A stretch of DNA of 64,000 bases from Desulfomicrobium sp. UBA5193 (GCA_002412965.1 DHWB01000004.1:310001-374000); one strand, 5' to 3'; positions 11,520-21,157 are shown, counted from the first letter of the stretch. The notes: a model not told the origin generated them from the sequence alone. Made by a program: numbers and translations.

Positions 11520-12194
11520 TCAGTAAAGTTGAATGACTTCATCTTCATTTTCAATTTTGAATTCTTTCTGCATTTTGTAGCCGTCACCGATGATTGTCGT
11601 CGTGTAATCTCCATATGGCATCTGTATTTTTTCAGGAACATGAGAAGAAACGTTTTTCATCAAGACAAGACTGTTTGATCTTTTATCACGGACGGTTATG
11701 CAGACCGCGCGCATCGACGAGAAAAGAACATTGCTCATGGCTCCCTGCTTTTCGTATTTAACGGGATATGAACTTGGTGATGCTGTTTTTGTATGTGGAA
11801 CCGAGGAGGGTGAGTTTGTTGTTTGGGCCGTCGGAGTCTTTGTCCTGATTTGCTCTGGTTCGTTTCCGGCAACATCGATCCGGGTGATCCGCCACCAGGT
11901 CGCTTTTTTTGAGGCCGTGAATCTTGTCTCGAAGGTTTCGCCCTGGCCCGTGAATTTACCTATCTTGATCTTAACCTTGCGCGTTTTTCCCGCATCGTTT
12001 TCAATATGAATTTGAGCCAGCAGCGGCGACCTGGCAGGGCCATTGCTTACCCGGCCACTTACCTTGACTTCTTTTCCATTCTGCCACGCATGCACATTCG
12101 TGAACGCGTATCCGTTCACATTCCAAGCCCCCTCCGCCCAGACATTGCTGATCCACATAATCAGGACGAACAGGGATGCGATGACGGATTTCAT
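11520..12194 (-). CDS. Secreted protein of unknown function
   Basis: A 224-residue protein starting at the ATG at 12194, which is followed directly by a clear signal peptide (MKSVIASLFVLIMW, cleavage after VWA). The N-terminal half looks like a small beta-sandwich with GRVSNGPARSPLLAQIHIEN, a linker rich in Ser, Thr and Pro (about residues 115-150) follows, and the C-terminal part is again beta-rich. No catalytic motif was seen. An in-frame start 14 codons earlier would place extra residues before the signal and is less likely. Confidence 0.7.
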   Translation of the reverse strand: MKSVIASLFVLIMWISNVWAEGAWNVNGYAFTNVHAWQNGKEVKVSGRVSNGPARSPLLAQIHIENDAGKTRKVKIKIGKFTGQGETFETRFTASKKATWWRITRIDVAGNEPEQIRTKTPTAQTTNSPSSVPHTKTASPSSYPVKYEKQGAMSNVLFSSMRAVCITVRDKRSNSLVLMKNVSSHVPEKIQMPYGDYTTTIIGDGYKMQKEFKIENEDEVIQLY

Positions 12195-13009
12195 GTTGCA
12201 CTGCCTTTTTGTGTTACTGTTTTCTTGAGAGAACAATATATTTTCTGGGATCGATACTCTTGCGAATCAGTGCATGGATTTGGATTTGGCGACCGTCATG
12301 TCTTTTGGACATATCGCCTTTGGCGCGAGTATGTCCTCTCCATGCGTCTGAGCTCGCAGGCAAATCTAATTAGGCATCATGTTATTCTTGGCTGTTGCAA
12401 AACACATCGGGATTGGAGCGTATAATCAAATGCGGAGCATACATGAGGCCACTGCAAAATGTCGCGAAAGAGCCTGGGTGTCATTCCCGCGAAGGCGGGA
12501 ATCCATTCTTTTCAGATAGTTAAAAAAGGCGTCCCCTTCTTCAAGGGATGACAACTTTTTGCAGCCACACCATACATGTCGAGGTGAAGGGATTGCTTCA
12601 AAGCCATGATCTTGTCTTGCAATGAGTATCATGCGCTGGACTTTGAGCAGGACTGGGAGAGGGGCGGTGTTTTGAGGATGCGAAGCAAGAGGCGTCGTTT
12701 TTTTGGGGCGACGCGAAGGTGTGTCGAGTGCCTGGAATGTGCCCGCACCCTGGCTTTCCCGAGGGGAGTGCGGTCTGGATTTTTAGCCATGGCGAATCAA
12801 TTTTGGGGCGCGGTTCATCAGGCGGTGGCCAGGATCTGATGTTTTGTCTTAAAAAGTGCTGCAAATAAATTTCGTTCGCATTGACTACAGCGATTTTATC
12901 CTGTTATTCACATAATAGTTTTCCTGATTTCTCCCGCCAGACCATTGTTTTCGACGGTCGAGAGGGGCGCGGAGCTTTCGAGCACAGTTTATTATATGGA
13001 GGCTTTAAA
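12195..13009. other. Gene-poor region with palindromic repeat
   Basis: About 815 bp. It contains the palindromic repeat at 12450-12562. Short opposing frames at 12600-12860 (77 and 88 codons) lack a ribosome site and family signature and were not called. The last 100 bp carries the leader of the gene at 13010. Confidence 0.45.
12450..12562. repeat. Palindromic dispersed repeat (MITE/REP-like)
   Basis: The core ATTCCCGCGAAGGCGGGAAT at 12483-12502 is an inverted repeat with 8-bp arms. It is framed by CTGCAAAA on the left and TTTTGCAG on the right, which form terminal inverted repeats about 110 bp apart. This design is typical of small non-autonomous dispersed elements in proteobacterial genomes. 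Only one copy is in the window. Confidence 0.6.
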
Positions 13010-13408
13010 ATGAAACGAGAAAAGTGGTTTTTCAACACTCGTGTCTGCTGGCCGATTCTGGTTGCCTATTTCTTCCTCGCGTTAGTTCCTTCCAATGCCG
13101 AGGCATTTCTGGCGCAAAGCCGCATGTCTTCAGGCGAGATCGTTGCGCAGCGCAGCGCCGACATCGCGTCCATTCAGACCGCCCTGGAGAACAAGGTCGT
13201 GGCCCAGCGCCTGGCGGACTACGGCCTGACCCCGCAAGAAGTGGACGCGAAACTCGGCACGCTTTCCGACGATCAGTTGCACCAACTGGCCAGCCTTTCC
13301 GGTGACGTGGGCGGCGGCGTCGTCGGGGTGGTCATCGCGGTGCTGCTGGTCATTTTGCTGGTGGTCCTCATTCTGCATTACAGCGGCAAGCGCGTTGTCG
13401 TTAACTAG
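13010..13408 (+). CDS. PA2779-family small membrane protein
   Basis: A 132-residue protein with an N-terminal signal/anchor, a central helical region with LADYGLTPQEVDAKL and LSDDQLHQLA, and a C-terminal membrane helix made of VVGVVIAVLLVILLVV. This layout and its genomic partners match the PA2779 family. The ATG at 13010 follows TGGAGG. The next gene overlaps its end by 14 bp; the three genes 13010-14498 form one unit. The biochemical role is not established. Confidence 0.75.
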   Translation: MKREKWFFNTRVCWPILVAYFFLALVPSNAEAFLAQSRMSSGEIVAQRSADIASIQTALENKVVAQRLADYGLTPQEVDAKLGTLSDDQLHQLASLSGDVGGGVVGVVIAVLLVILLVVLILHYSGKRVVVN

Positions 13409-13940
13409 GCGGCTTTGCCTCTTGGGGCTCATGGCGATGCTTTCAATGGCGGGGTGCGTGCAGCGCCCCGCTTTTCAGCCGGATAGGGAAATTAACGCCC
13501 GCATGGTTCGCCTGGAAGTGCCCTTTATTCCCCAGACGCAGATCAACGACTGCGGTCCATCTGCACTGGCTGCAGTGCTTGCGTTCCATGGCCGGGACGA
13601 GTCCCTGGATGAGGTGACGCGGGCCGTGTTCACACCGGTGCTGGAGCGCACTCTGTTGCCGGACATGGAAAATCATGCCAGGTTTCTCGGGCTGTCGACC
13701 AGCTCCGGGCGCGGCGACCTTGCCATGCTGCGGTCGCGCATCGACGCCGGGACCCCCGTCATCCTTCTGCTCGAAATGGGCGGGAGGATGTTCAGCCAGG
13801 GGCATTACGTGGTGGTGTTCGGCCATGACCCGGAGGGGTTTTTGATGCATGCCGGGACCAAGGAGGACGTGTTTCTGTCGGAGCGCGAACTTCTTGAGCG
13901 CTGGGAACCCATGAACCGCCTTTATCTTGTTGTGGAGTAA
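13395..13940 (+). CDS. PA2778-family C39-like cysteine peptidase lipoprotein
   Basis: A 181-residue lipoprotein with a C39-type papain-fold peptidase domain. The TTG at 13395 gives a leader ending in LSMAGC, a textbook lipobox with Cys as lipidation site; ATG codons downstream would remove the basic part of the signal. The catalytic Cys lies in INDCGPSALAAVLAFHG and the His in GHYVVVFGHD. It overlaps the PA2779-type gene by 14 bp and is followed 3 bp later by a TPR lipoprotein, so coupled translation is likely. Substrate unknown. Confidence 0.8.
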   Translation: MSLTRRLCLLGLMAMLSMAGCVQRPAFQPDREINARMVRLEVPFIPQTQINDCGPSALAAVLAFHGRDESLDEVTRAVFTPVLERTLLPDMENHARFLGLSTSSGRGDLAMLRSRIDAGTPVILLLEMGGRMFSQGHYVVVFGHDPEGFLMHAGTKEDVFLSERELLERWEPMNRLYLVVE

Positions 13941-13943
13941 GCC

Positions 13944-14498
13944 GTGCGATTTGTATGTTGTCTTTTGTTCTTTCTTGCCCTGAGCGGATGCGCCACGCCC
14001 AGGATCGTCGTGCTTTCCGACCCGCTGGACGCACGGGAGCATAACGATCTTGGGGTGTCCTACGAGGCCGCAGGGCAGCTGGATCTGGCCCTGAAATCCT
14101 ATGAAGCGGCCGCGGCCAAGGATCGCTCCTGGGACCAGCCGCTCATCAACCTCGGCAATGCGCATGCGGCCCTGGGCGATTGGGCGCAGGCGCGGGAGAG
14201 CTTCAGGCTGGCCTTGAAGCGCAACCCCGAAAATCCGGAGGCCATGAATAATCTGGCCTATGCCCTCGTGAATCTGGAAAAGGCACGCGAAGCCCTGGAG
14301 TGGTCATCCGCGGCGGTAAATGCCGAGCCCGGCAATCCGCTCTTCAGGGCCACTATGGCCTTGGCCTTGGCGCAAACCGGCGAAAGGGAAAAAGCGCTCG
14401 CGCTCTTGGACGAAACCCTGCAAACCCTGCCCCCTGGTGATCCCCTGCACGGGGAAATGACCGCCCTGCGTGACCGGATCGCGGCCGAATCTCTCTGA
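13944..14498 (+). CDS. TPR-repeat lipoprotein
   Basis: A 184-residue lipoprotein: the short signal MRFVCCLLFFLALSGC has a lipobox, and about three to four TPR units follow (for example EHNDLGVSYEAAGQLDLAL and PEAMNNLAYALVNLEKAREA). The start is GTG at 13944. As the last gene of the C39-peptidase unit it probably acts as a docking partner in the periplasm or at the outer membrane (inference). A strong terminator follows. Confidence 0.8.
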   Translation: MRFVCCLLFFLALSGCATPRIVVLSDPLDAREHNDLGVSYEAAGQLDLALKSYEAAAAKDRSWDQPLINLGNAHAALGDWAQARESFRLALKRNPENPEAMNNLAYALVNLEKAREALEWSSAAVNAEPGNPLFRATMALALAQTGEREKALALLDETLQTLPPGDPLHGEMTALRDRIAAESL

Positions 14499-14516
14499 TT
14501 GAAGCATGAATACGGT

Positions 14517-14563
14517 GCCCCGCTCTCCGGTTTCCTGATCCCAGGAATGCCGGAAAGCGGGGC
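14517..14563. terminator. Strong bidirectional hairpin terminator
   Basis: GCCCCGCTCTCCGG pairs with CCGGAAAGCGGGGC with one mismatch, around a 19-nt loop. It sits between the convergent TPR gene and the chemoreceptor pseudogene. TTTT follows on the plus strand. Confidence 0.7.
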
Positions 14564-14587
14564 GCACGTGTTTTGAGAGGCGGGGAA

Positions 14588-15959
14588 TTAATTGTCCGGC
14601 ATCATGCCGTTTTCGGGGCTGAATGCCGGGTGGGCGACGATCTCGCCGCATGGCGCGGGGTCTCCCAGTTGCAGGGCCAGGACGTACTGCCCGGGCACGC
14701 CCGCGTAGGTCAATCCTGGGTAATTTTTGAATCCGAACCGTGTGTAGAAGTCCGAGACATAGGCTTCCCGCTGGCTGACAGGGTGGCGGAACCAGGGGCG
14801 TTGGGACCAGTCCTTGCCAAGCCCGGTGTCGCCGTAGGCCGTCTTCACCTGTCCCACGTTGTCCACGATCTGCCTGCCTTTGGCATCGGTCACGTAGAGC
14901 AGCTCGAAGAGCCCCTGGCCCAGGGCGCGGCGCAGCGCGGTTTCCACCCGGCGGCGCTCCATGGCTCTGACGTCGGCGTCGCGCACCAGGGCTGCCACGG
15001 CGCTCTTGGCCCATTCATGGGTGGCGAAGCGCAGCCTGCCCACGGCCGCGAGCTGGCTCTCGGAGGTCTCGCTGACCTGTCGGGCATGGACGGCCAGGGT
15101 CTCGGCCTCGCTGGCCTGGGAGGCGCTGCCGTCGTGCAGGGCCACGAGGCTCTCCTGCACGGCGGCCACGTCCCGGACGTTGCTCTGGCTCTCGCCGCGC
15201 AGATCCGCGGCCAGCACTCCACCTTCCTCCACGCATGGCCGGGCTACCCGCGCATCTTCGAGGCAGGCGCTCATGGACGCCTGAATCCGACCGACAAAGC
15301 CCTCCACCCGGCGCACGGCCTCTACCATGGCGGTGACATTCCTTCCGATCTCTTCGTTCTGACCATCGACCCGCGTGGTGGCATCCACGGTCTGGTGGGA
15401 GAGGGTCCGGATCTCGTTGGCGATGACTCCGAATCCTTTCCCCGCCGCTCCGACATGGGCCGCCTCGATGGTGGCGTTGAGGGCGAGCATGTTGGTGTTG
15501 GCGGCGATGTCGCGGATGGCGTGGGCAATGGAGCCGATGCCCTTGATGCGCGTCTCCACCGTGCCGACAAAGCCGAGCAGTTCGCCCATGGCGGCGGAGA
15601 GCTCATCCATGCGCATCTCCACCTCGCCCAGGCGGGCCTCCAGACGGGCCATGTGCCCCACGGCCGCCTGCGCCATCTCGGCCTGGCGCAGCGTGTGGCC
15701 GTTCACGGTGTCGGCCCGGTTGACCACGGCGGCCGTATGCTACTTCGATGACCGCGACCTGTCGCAGTCCGACCTCGGTAGTGGCCTTGAGCCGCTCTCC
15801 GAGGGCATCAAGTGGCGATGACAAACGCTGCAAGGCAATAGCCCCGGCCACGGTATCCAGCAACGCGGCATCGGTGCGCGTATCGGTGGCGGATTCAAGT
15901 GCTGTGGAAGAATCAGCGCCCGTTTTCTGTCTGTTATTCCAAATTTGTAAGAAAAGCAT
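14588..15959 (-). pseudogene. Methyl-accepting chemoreceptor-type protein, frameshifted
   Basis: Two frames together give one ~450-residue protein. The 5' part starts at the ATG at 15959 (AGGAGGT upstream) and codes to about 15740; the 3' part continues one frame away from about 15735 to 14588. In the second frame the signalling hairpin tip is clear: NTNMLALNATIEAAHVGAAG, then FGVIANEIRTL. The C-terminal ~130 residues form a sensory domain of PDC/cache type (TDAKGRQIVDN, KDWSQRPWF, YVSDFYTRFGF). There is no membrane segment, so it is a cytoplasmic receptor with its sensor at the C-terminus. Either a one-base indel inactivated it or the assembly has an error. Confidence 0.75.
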
Positions 15960-16518
15960 GATCTTACCTCCTGCTGGAGGGAGAAGAGCAAGGGGTGTGC
16001 CGGGGAAATGTGGACGTCATCCAAAGAGTGCGAGGCGGGATTTGCAATCTGCGTGGAGAGATTCGGCGGGCACGCAGTCTGGATCGAAAGGTTCCATGGC
16101 TATAGTGTCTCGGATGAAAGTAGAGCCTGGGAATTTTATGCGGAGGGGATGGATAGGAGGGAAGATAGTCCAGATTTATGATCTGATTTCAGATTGATAC
16201 GTATTCAAATCACAGAATGGCCAAAAGAAGACCTGACCCATTGCCATGCTGTTTGCTCAACCGGAATACGGCTCAGATCGGAAGTCTTTTGTCCCGTGGC
16301 CATGCTGAGGATCTTTTCCACCTTGGGCTTGCCGTTCACACGAGCGTCTCCCGGATGTAGAAGTAAGGTCTGCCATTTTTGATTTTTCGATGAAGGTGCG
16401 CCATGTCTCAAATGCGCGGCTACAGCCGTTTGCTACGCCACAGGATAGCCAAACGCGAGAAAGCGGCCCTTCCCGTGAAAAAGCCGCTCCATGGGGCAAG
16501 GCTATTGCCGGACCGGGC
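15960..16518. other. Gene-free region with terminator-like hairpin
   Basis: Holds the promoter region of the chemoreceptor gene (right of 15960) and a hairpin near the OmpA-like gene. Short frames at 16200-16410 show no family signature. Confidence 0.45.
16462..16488 (-). terminator. Hairpin downstream of the OmpA-like gene
   Basis: AGCGGC pairs with GCCGCT around a 15-nt loop, 31 bp after the stop of the leftward gene ending at 16519; TTTCTC follows on the minus strand. Confidence 0.5.
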
Positions 16519-17370
16519 CTACTGGGCCACAAGCTCCACGCGGCGGTTCTTGGCCTTGCCCTCGTCGGTCGTGTTGGCGGCCACGGGGACCGTGGGGCCT
16601 GCTCCAAAGGGGATCAGCCGTGCCGCGGCGATGCCGTGCTTGCTGACCAGGGCATTGACCACCGAGGCGGCACGATCCTGAGACAATTTGAGATTGTGCG
16701 CGAACTGGCCAACGTTGTCGGTGTGCCCCACGACAAAGAGCTTCAGGGCCGCGTCGGTCTGGAGCATCTTGACGATCTCGGCCAGGGCTGGCTCGGACTG
16801 GGGCTTGAGCTCGGCCTTGTTCGTGTCGAAATAGATGCCGTAGACAGCCACCCGCCCGCTCTCCGCGATGCTGCCGGACAGCGCCTCCGCATTGGCCACC
16901 ACCGCCTGCTTCATAAGCTGCTTTTCGATCATCCGGACATTGTACATCCCGTTGTTCGCCCCGGACACCTCGGTCCACACTTCCATGTCGTTCTTGACTA
17001 CCCGGATGATGACGTATTCGGTGCCACCGTCTTCGAACTCGTAGACCCGCGATCCCCCGATGGCTTCCGCGGCGCCAACATAATTGCGGGTTATCTGCAG
17101 GCCGCTGGGCTGCGTTATTCCCTCGTTGGCGTAGTAGTAGAGAGCGGTGCTTCGTCCTTCCACTTTTTGCGTTTCAGCAGGACCTGTTTTGAACTCGTAC
17201 CGGTCGAACTCCAGGGCTTCGTACTCCCGGATGTGGAAGCCGGGCATGCGGGAAAAAAGCGCCGGGTCCTTACTTCCAGGCACGTCGTTGGGATCGCTCG
17301 CCGCCCAGGCCGGAGCAAACGCGAACAGGCAGAGGAGCATTGACAACAGGCCGGTGATAAAATGTTTCAT
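16519..17370 (-). CDS. OmpA-family outer-membrane/periplasmic protein
   Basis: A 283-residue protein with signal peptide (MKHFITGLLSMLLCLFAFAP, cleavage after AWA) and a C-terminal OmpA-type peptidoglycan-binding domain at about residues 175-283. The signature VVGHTDNVGQ ... LSQDRAASVVNAL ... NRRVEL is complete. The N-terminal ~140 residues form an additional beta-rich region without a name. The ATG at 17370 has AGGAGGTCTC upstream, deciding it over an in-frame start 57 codons earlier. Confidence 0.85.
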   Translation of the reverse strand: MKHFITGLLSMLLCLFAFAPAWAASDPNDVPGSKDPALFSRMPGFHIREYEALEFDRYEFKTGPAETQKVEGRSTALYYYANEGITQPSGLQITRNYVGAAEAIGGSRVYEFEDGGTEYVIIRVVKNDMEVWTEVSGANNGMYNVRMIEKQLMKQAVVANAEALSGSIAESGRVAVYGIYFDTNKAELKPQSEPALAEIVKMLQTDAALKLFVVGHTDNVGQFAHNLKLSQDRAASVVNALVSKHGIAAARLIPFGAGPTVPVAANTTDEGKAKNRRVELVAQ

Positions 17371-17555
17371 GAGACCTCCTTCAGAGTTGTCGGAAACTTC
17401 GTTTTGATGAAAAGGCCTTTCGCTGCAGATATCGATGAGATGACAGTAATCATGACTACGGCTTGCTCCCTCAAAAGTGGCGGGGGGCGGGGTATCCCTC
17501 CTGCCCTGGTCTTCCGGAGATCCCGCACACTTGCGATCCAAATGAGGAGGCGTAC

Positions 17556-17687
17556 ATGAGCTGGCTGCATGTGTTGATGGCCGTGTTTTTGTCGGTATTT
17601 ATCGTCTTTGGCGCGCCAACAAACGCCAAAGAAAACGATGACGCACTCACGCTTACCATCGACGCCACCTACCCGTATGGCCGATGA
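17556..17687 (+). CDS. 43-residue secreted peptide or truncated gene start
   Basis: Starts at ATG 17556 with GAGGAGG 7 bp upstream and opens with a clear signal peptide (MSWLHVLMAVFLSVFIVFG, then APTNA). Only about 18 mature residues follow (KENDDALTLTIDATYPYGR region) before TGA. The strong start signals argue for a real gene. The short mature part suggests the remnant of a larger secreted protein whose 3' part was lost; the next kilobase is gene-free and relic-like. Confidence 0.45.
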   Translation: MSWLHVLMAVFLSVFIVFGAPTNAKENDDALTLTIDATYPYGR

Positions 17688-18373
17688 GACATTAAACGGC
17701 CAGGACTTAAGTAGCAATAACAAAGTGATCGGCACGCTCATCAGAGAATCAGGGTAAACAGAGTAGAGTAGAAAGCTGGCTCGAAACAACAGAATGGTCG
17801 CACAGAGCGCCTTGCCCCACATACTTGCGCAGGCTGCGTATTTCATCATGCGGGAGGGCGTGAATTTTGATCACGAGAAATATTTTGCATAAATTTGGAG
17901 GAGGTGGGGAACCAGCACCGGGGTTGGCATAACTACTAGATCTGATTGGTAGCCATCGCTTCCAGCTTTTCAGATGACTTTGTTTTGCCGTTCACGGCTT
18001 GAGCCAGCAACGGGTTGGCTCACAACCATGAGATCTGCAGCACGACTTTCGGGGTTAGCCATGAGCAGCCAACAGCCTTTGTTCATTGAAAATATAATCG
18101 AAATCTCGCCCCAAACTGCGCATTCCGTCTTTTTTGGCATGCGTGCGGGGAATGGTTTGGGGAAAGCTTTTTACCCAAAAGACAAGGGCCTGGATGTTTA
18201 CATCCAAGCCCTTGATTTTTTGCGGTGCTGTCGCCAAGCTGCGCCGGATTCTTTTCAATCTGGTCGGCAACTCCCTCGAAGAAAAGACCGAAAGGGGCAT
18301 TCCGCTTCTGCAAAGGAAATGCTGCGTGGGGCTGAAGAATCGTGCATGCAGCCCTTTGAGCCTTTTTTCGTCT
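17688..18373. other. Relic-like gene-free region
   Basis: A short plus-strand frame at about 17793-17891 (RMVAQSALPHILAQAAYF region) reads like the C-terminal end of a transposase but is too short to assign. A strong terminator lies at 18183-18221. Nothing else was recognised. Confidence 0.4.
18183..18221 (+). terminator. Strong rho-independent terminator
   Basis: CAAGGGCCTGGATGT pairs with ACATCCAAGCCCTTG around a two-base loop with one mismatch, followed by ATTTTTT. The reverse strand also has TTTT after the stem, so it may serve the leftward gene ending at 18374 as well. Confidence 0.7.
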
Positions 18374-21157
18374 TTATTCTTGGGTGCGCACAGATGCAAG
18401 ATTGAATTTGTACTGGAGGTATTCCTGCTTTGTGGCGTGCCCTGTCATGCGGGACTTCATCACTAACACTTCCCTGCCCAGTTCTGGAGAATTTTTTAGA
18501 GGAATCGAGCCTCCAACCTGTCTGATATATACGAGTCCGTGGTCGATGACCCGGTGATTTCTGTCTCTTGTCACATACTCGCCGAACATCCGCTTCCCCG
18601 CTGTCTTGATATCAGCCGCAGCCTGGAAAAAACCGATGGACGCCTGTCCTTTTTTCAAAAAATCGGCGCCCTTGAAGATTGCCCCCAGGGGGTTCGATCC
18701 TTGTGTCTCCGCGCCGCTGGTGTTTTTAAACACTTTCGACCGAACGTAATCCGACGCCTCATCAAGTTTCTTTCCAAGTTCACCCACAGCCGTCAGTTTC
18801 GTGCCGACATCGAAGACCGAAGCCGGGGCCGGCCTGGCCTCACCGGTTTTCATGTCGTAGACAGTCTTGCCCTGCTTGGGTGCGGCATCAAACGTCGTCA
18901 TGGTGCCGCTACTCTCGTCATGAATGGCCCCCCTCACGCCCCGTTCACCCGAGATGATCCACGTGCTCTTCTCTCCGTCGGTGTAGGCAGTGTGCTTGTC
19001 CGAGAAGGGAATTTTCCCCTCTATTCCTATGAGGGGGAGATCACCCGCCTCCTTGAAGGTCTTCATGGCTGTTCTTTCGATTTCCACCGGGTCAGCGTCG
19101 AAGGCATATTTCGGAATGACCTTCGGGGGCGGAAGAAGTGCGTCAAGGGCTTTTCGCAGTTGTGCGAGATCTTCTTCACATTGGCGAATGGCATCGAGCA
19201 TCCCCTCGAGGCCGACAGGGCTGATCTGGCACAGAAAAGGCGATGAGAAGCCCAAGGGTGATTCGTCGATGGCCTGCCTGCCCTCTTCAGTCCCAAAGTT
19301 CGGAATGGCATACCCTGCGGTGGGGTAGATATCCATAGCGTCCACGGCGAACAGTTCCCTCCGGTTGGCGACAAGGTCGTACACCTCCCTGTCCGTCATG
19401 TATTTCATCAGGCCCCCTGCCTTGAGCCAGAATTCCTCCACAAGCTGCTTCCTCTTCTCGTACTTTTCCTGGGGATGGCCCAGATATTCCAGGGTGTATT
19501 TCCGTGTAATGTCGAGCAATTCGTTCATATTCCCGATGGAGGCGGCATACAACCTGATCCCCTTTCGGAGCCACTCGGCCTCATCCTCCTTCGTCCCTTT
19601 GGTCTGCTCTATGAACGCAAGATGAAAGTCGTGCTCCTGCCTGCGAAAGACGGCGCATTTCGACATATACTCCCGGACATACCTCTTAAGAAGCTTGTCT
19701 GTTGGATCTTCCTGCTGCATTTTCCAGTTGAGTTCTCTCATTTTGAAGTGATAATACGATTCAAGTACGCGATAGGCATAGTACTGTCTCATGTTTTTCA
19801 GCAAAGGGAGCGTGCCACTACTTCCTTCCTTTCCGAAGACAGACTTTTCAAACTGCATATTCTCCATGGAGAGCTTCCCGAGCCTGGCAGATCTCCGTTC
19901 AGCGTCACCGGTCAGAAATTCGCTGGAGGAGAGGTAGGCGTCAGCGCTTCCGAAATTCGGAAAAGGGGCTATTTTTATCTGGGCTGCCGGGGTGTCGGCT
20001 TTCGTATTTTCCCTCTTGGGATCCCCGTATTTTTTTGCGATCTCGTAGAGGATTGCAAGCTGGTCCTCAGAAAGGGGGTATTCCTCCCCCTCGGTGACGT
20101 CGAGTTCACCGACCTCCGCAATGTAATCGTCGAAGAGTCGCATGGAGAGGTCGTCGAAGCAGTCCCGGGCTGATTTCATGAGAGTTTCGGCGGCGAGGAC
20201 GCTGTTCTCGTCCTTCAGGTGGCAGATGGTAAGCACCTGGAAGGCGGGGCCGAATTCAGGGTTCTCCGTCAAGGCCTGGGTCGCGTAGTTTTTTGCCGCG
20301 CCAAAGTCGTTCATGTCGAGGAAGGCCATGGCGATATTGGTCAAGATGACGGGATTGCGAGGTTCGAGCGCCTCCGCCGCAAAATAGAAGAAGAGGGCGT
20401 CCATGGGCGCAGAGTCCTGAAGCATTCCGGCATAGTTGTTCAGCAGCAGGGGGTGGGGATAGACCGAAACGGCGAGACCTGCGGTTTTCAGCATGCTCGC
20501 GTCCACGATGTCGTAAAAAGTGGCGACGGCCATGTGGTCTGCAAGGCCGAGGGCCCAGCGGGACTTCTGTTCTTCATCCATGCCTTCGACCCCTTCGGCC
20601 GCGGAAGCAAGGGGCGCGTCTGCGATGGACGGTGCGCTCTTTTCGGGAAAACCATTTTCGGGAGGCGGGCTTGCACCCTTGCCTTCCATTTCTTTTCCGC
20701 TGGCGGCGATCTTCGCCGTCATCATAGCTTTGGCTATGTCTGCGGGATCGAGACCAAGGCGGTCCATCTTTATCTGACGTTCCATCATGCCGAGAGCGTT
20801 TTCTATGTCCGCCTCGCTGAGCCCAGCGCTTTGCAGGACTTTTCTAGTTTCTTCCATCTCCGTGATCTCGTCTGGATCAAGGGTGACTGCGTCAAGGCCG
20901 AGGGATGAGAAAAAGCTGTCGGCAGAATTTTTACCCGCTTCCTTTCCGCTTCCTTTCATCTCCCCGCCCTTTTCGGACGCTGGGGGGCGTCTCATATCCA
21001 GTTTTCCCTCGGCCGGACGGGAATTGATTTCCTCGATGCGACCAATAATTTCTGCGGAGAGCAGGTCCTTGCCGGAGGAAAATCCCATCGCTCCTCCTGC
21101 CCACAGACACTCCACCGCAAAGAGCGCTACCAGAAAAAAAAACCTTTTTGTCACCAT
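18374..21157 (-). CDS. Large secreted protein of unknown function with TPR-like segment
   Basis: A 927-residue protein with a signal peptide (cleavage near AGGAMG). Residues ~30-200 are acidic and low in structure (EMEETRKVL, GLSEADIENAL helical stretches). Residues ~245-330 resemble TPR repeats (LLLNNYAGMLQD, PRNPVILTNIAMAFLDMND, NYATQALTENPEFGPAF). The remainder is helix-rich and ends with a beta-rich C-terminus; no catalytic motif was recognised. The ATG at 21157 has GGGGAG upstream. It is monocistronic, flanked by relic regions on both sides. It could be an envelope-associated effector or scaffold, but no function can be assigned. Confidence 0.8.
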   Translation of the reverse strand: MVTKRFFFLVALFAVECLWAGGAMGFSSGKDLLSAEIIGRIEEINSRPAEGKLDMRRPPASEKGGEMKGSGKEAGKNSADSFFSSLGLDAVTLDPDEITEMEETRKVLQSAGLSEADIENALGMMERQIKMDRLGLDPADIAKAMMTAKIAASGKEMEGKGASPPPENGFPEKSAPSIADAPLASAAEGVEGMDEEQKSRWALGLADHMAVATFYDIVDASMLKTAGLAVSVYPHPLLLNNYAGMLQDSAPMDALFFYFAAEALEPRNPVILTNIAMAFLDMNDFGAAKNYATQALTENPEFGPAFQVLTICHLKDENSVLAAETLMKSARDCFDDLSMRLFDDYIAEVGELDVTEGEEYPLSEDQLAILYEIAKKYGDPKRENTKADTPAAQIKIAPFPNFGSADAYLSSSEFLTGDAERRSARLGKLSMENMQFEKSVFGKEGSSGTLPLLKNMRQYYAYRVLESYYHFKMRELNWKMQQEDPTDKLLKRYVREYMSKCAVFRRQEHDFHLAFIEQTKGTKEDEAEWLRKGIRLYAASIGNMNELLDITRKYTLEYLGHPQEKYEKRKQLVEEFWLKAGGLMKYMTDREVYDLVANRRELFAVDAMDIYPTAGYAIPNFGTEEGRQAIDESPLGFSSPFLCQISPVGLEGMLDAIRQCEEDLAQLRKALDALLPPPKVIPKYAFDADPVEIERTAMKTFKEAGDLPLIGIEGKIPFSDKHTAYTDGEKSTWIISGERGVRGAIHDESSGTMTTFDAAPKQGKTVYDMKTGEARPAPASVFDVGTKLTAVGELGKKLDEASDYVRSKVFKNTSGAETQGSNPLGAIFKGADFLKKGQASIGFFQAAADIKTAGKRMFGEYVTRDRNHRVIDHGLVYIRQVGGSIPLKNSPELGREVLVMKSRMTGHATKQEYLQYKFNLASVRTQE

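Noticed and set aside
12598..12864. Opposing 88- and 77-codon frames
   Set aside because: Neither has a ribosome site or family signature. One may be real in a genome comparison, but sequence alone does not support it.
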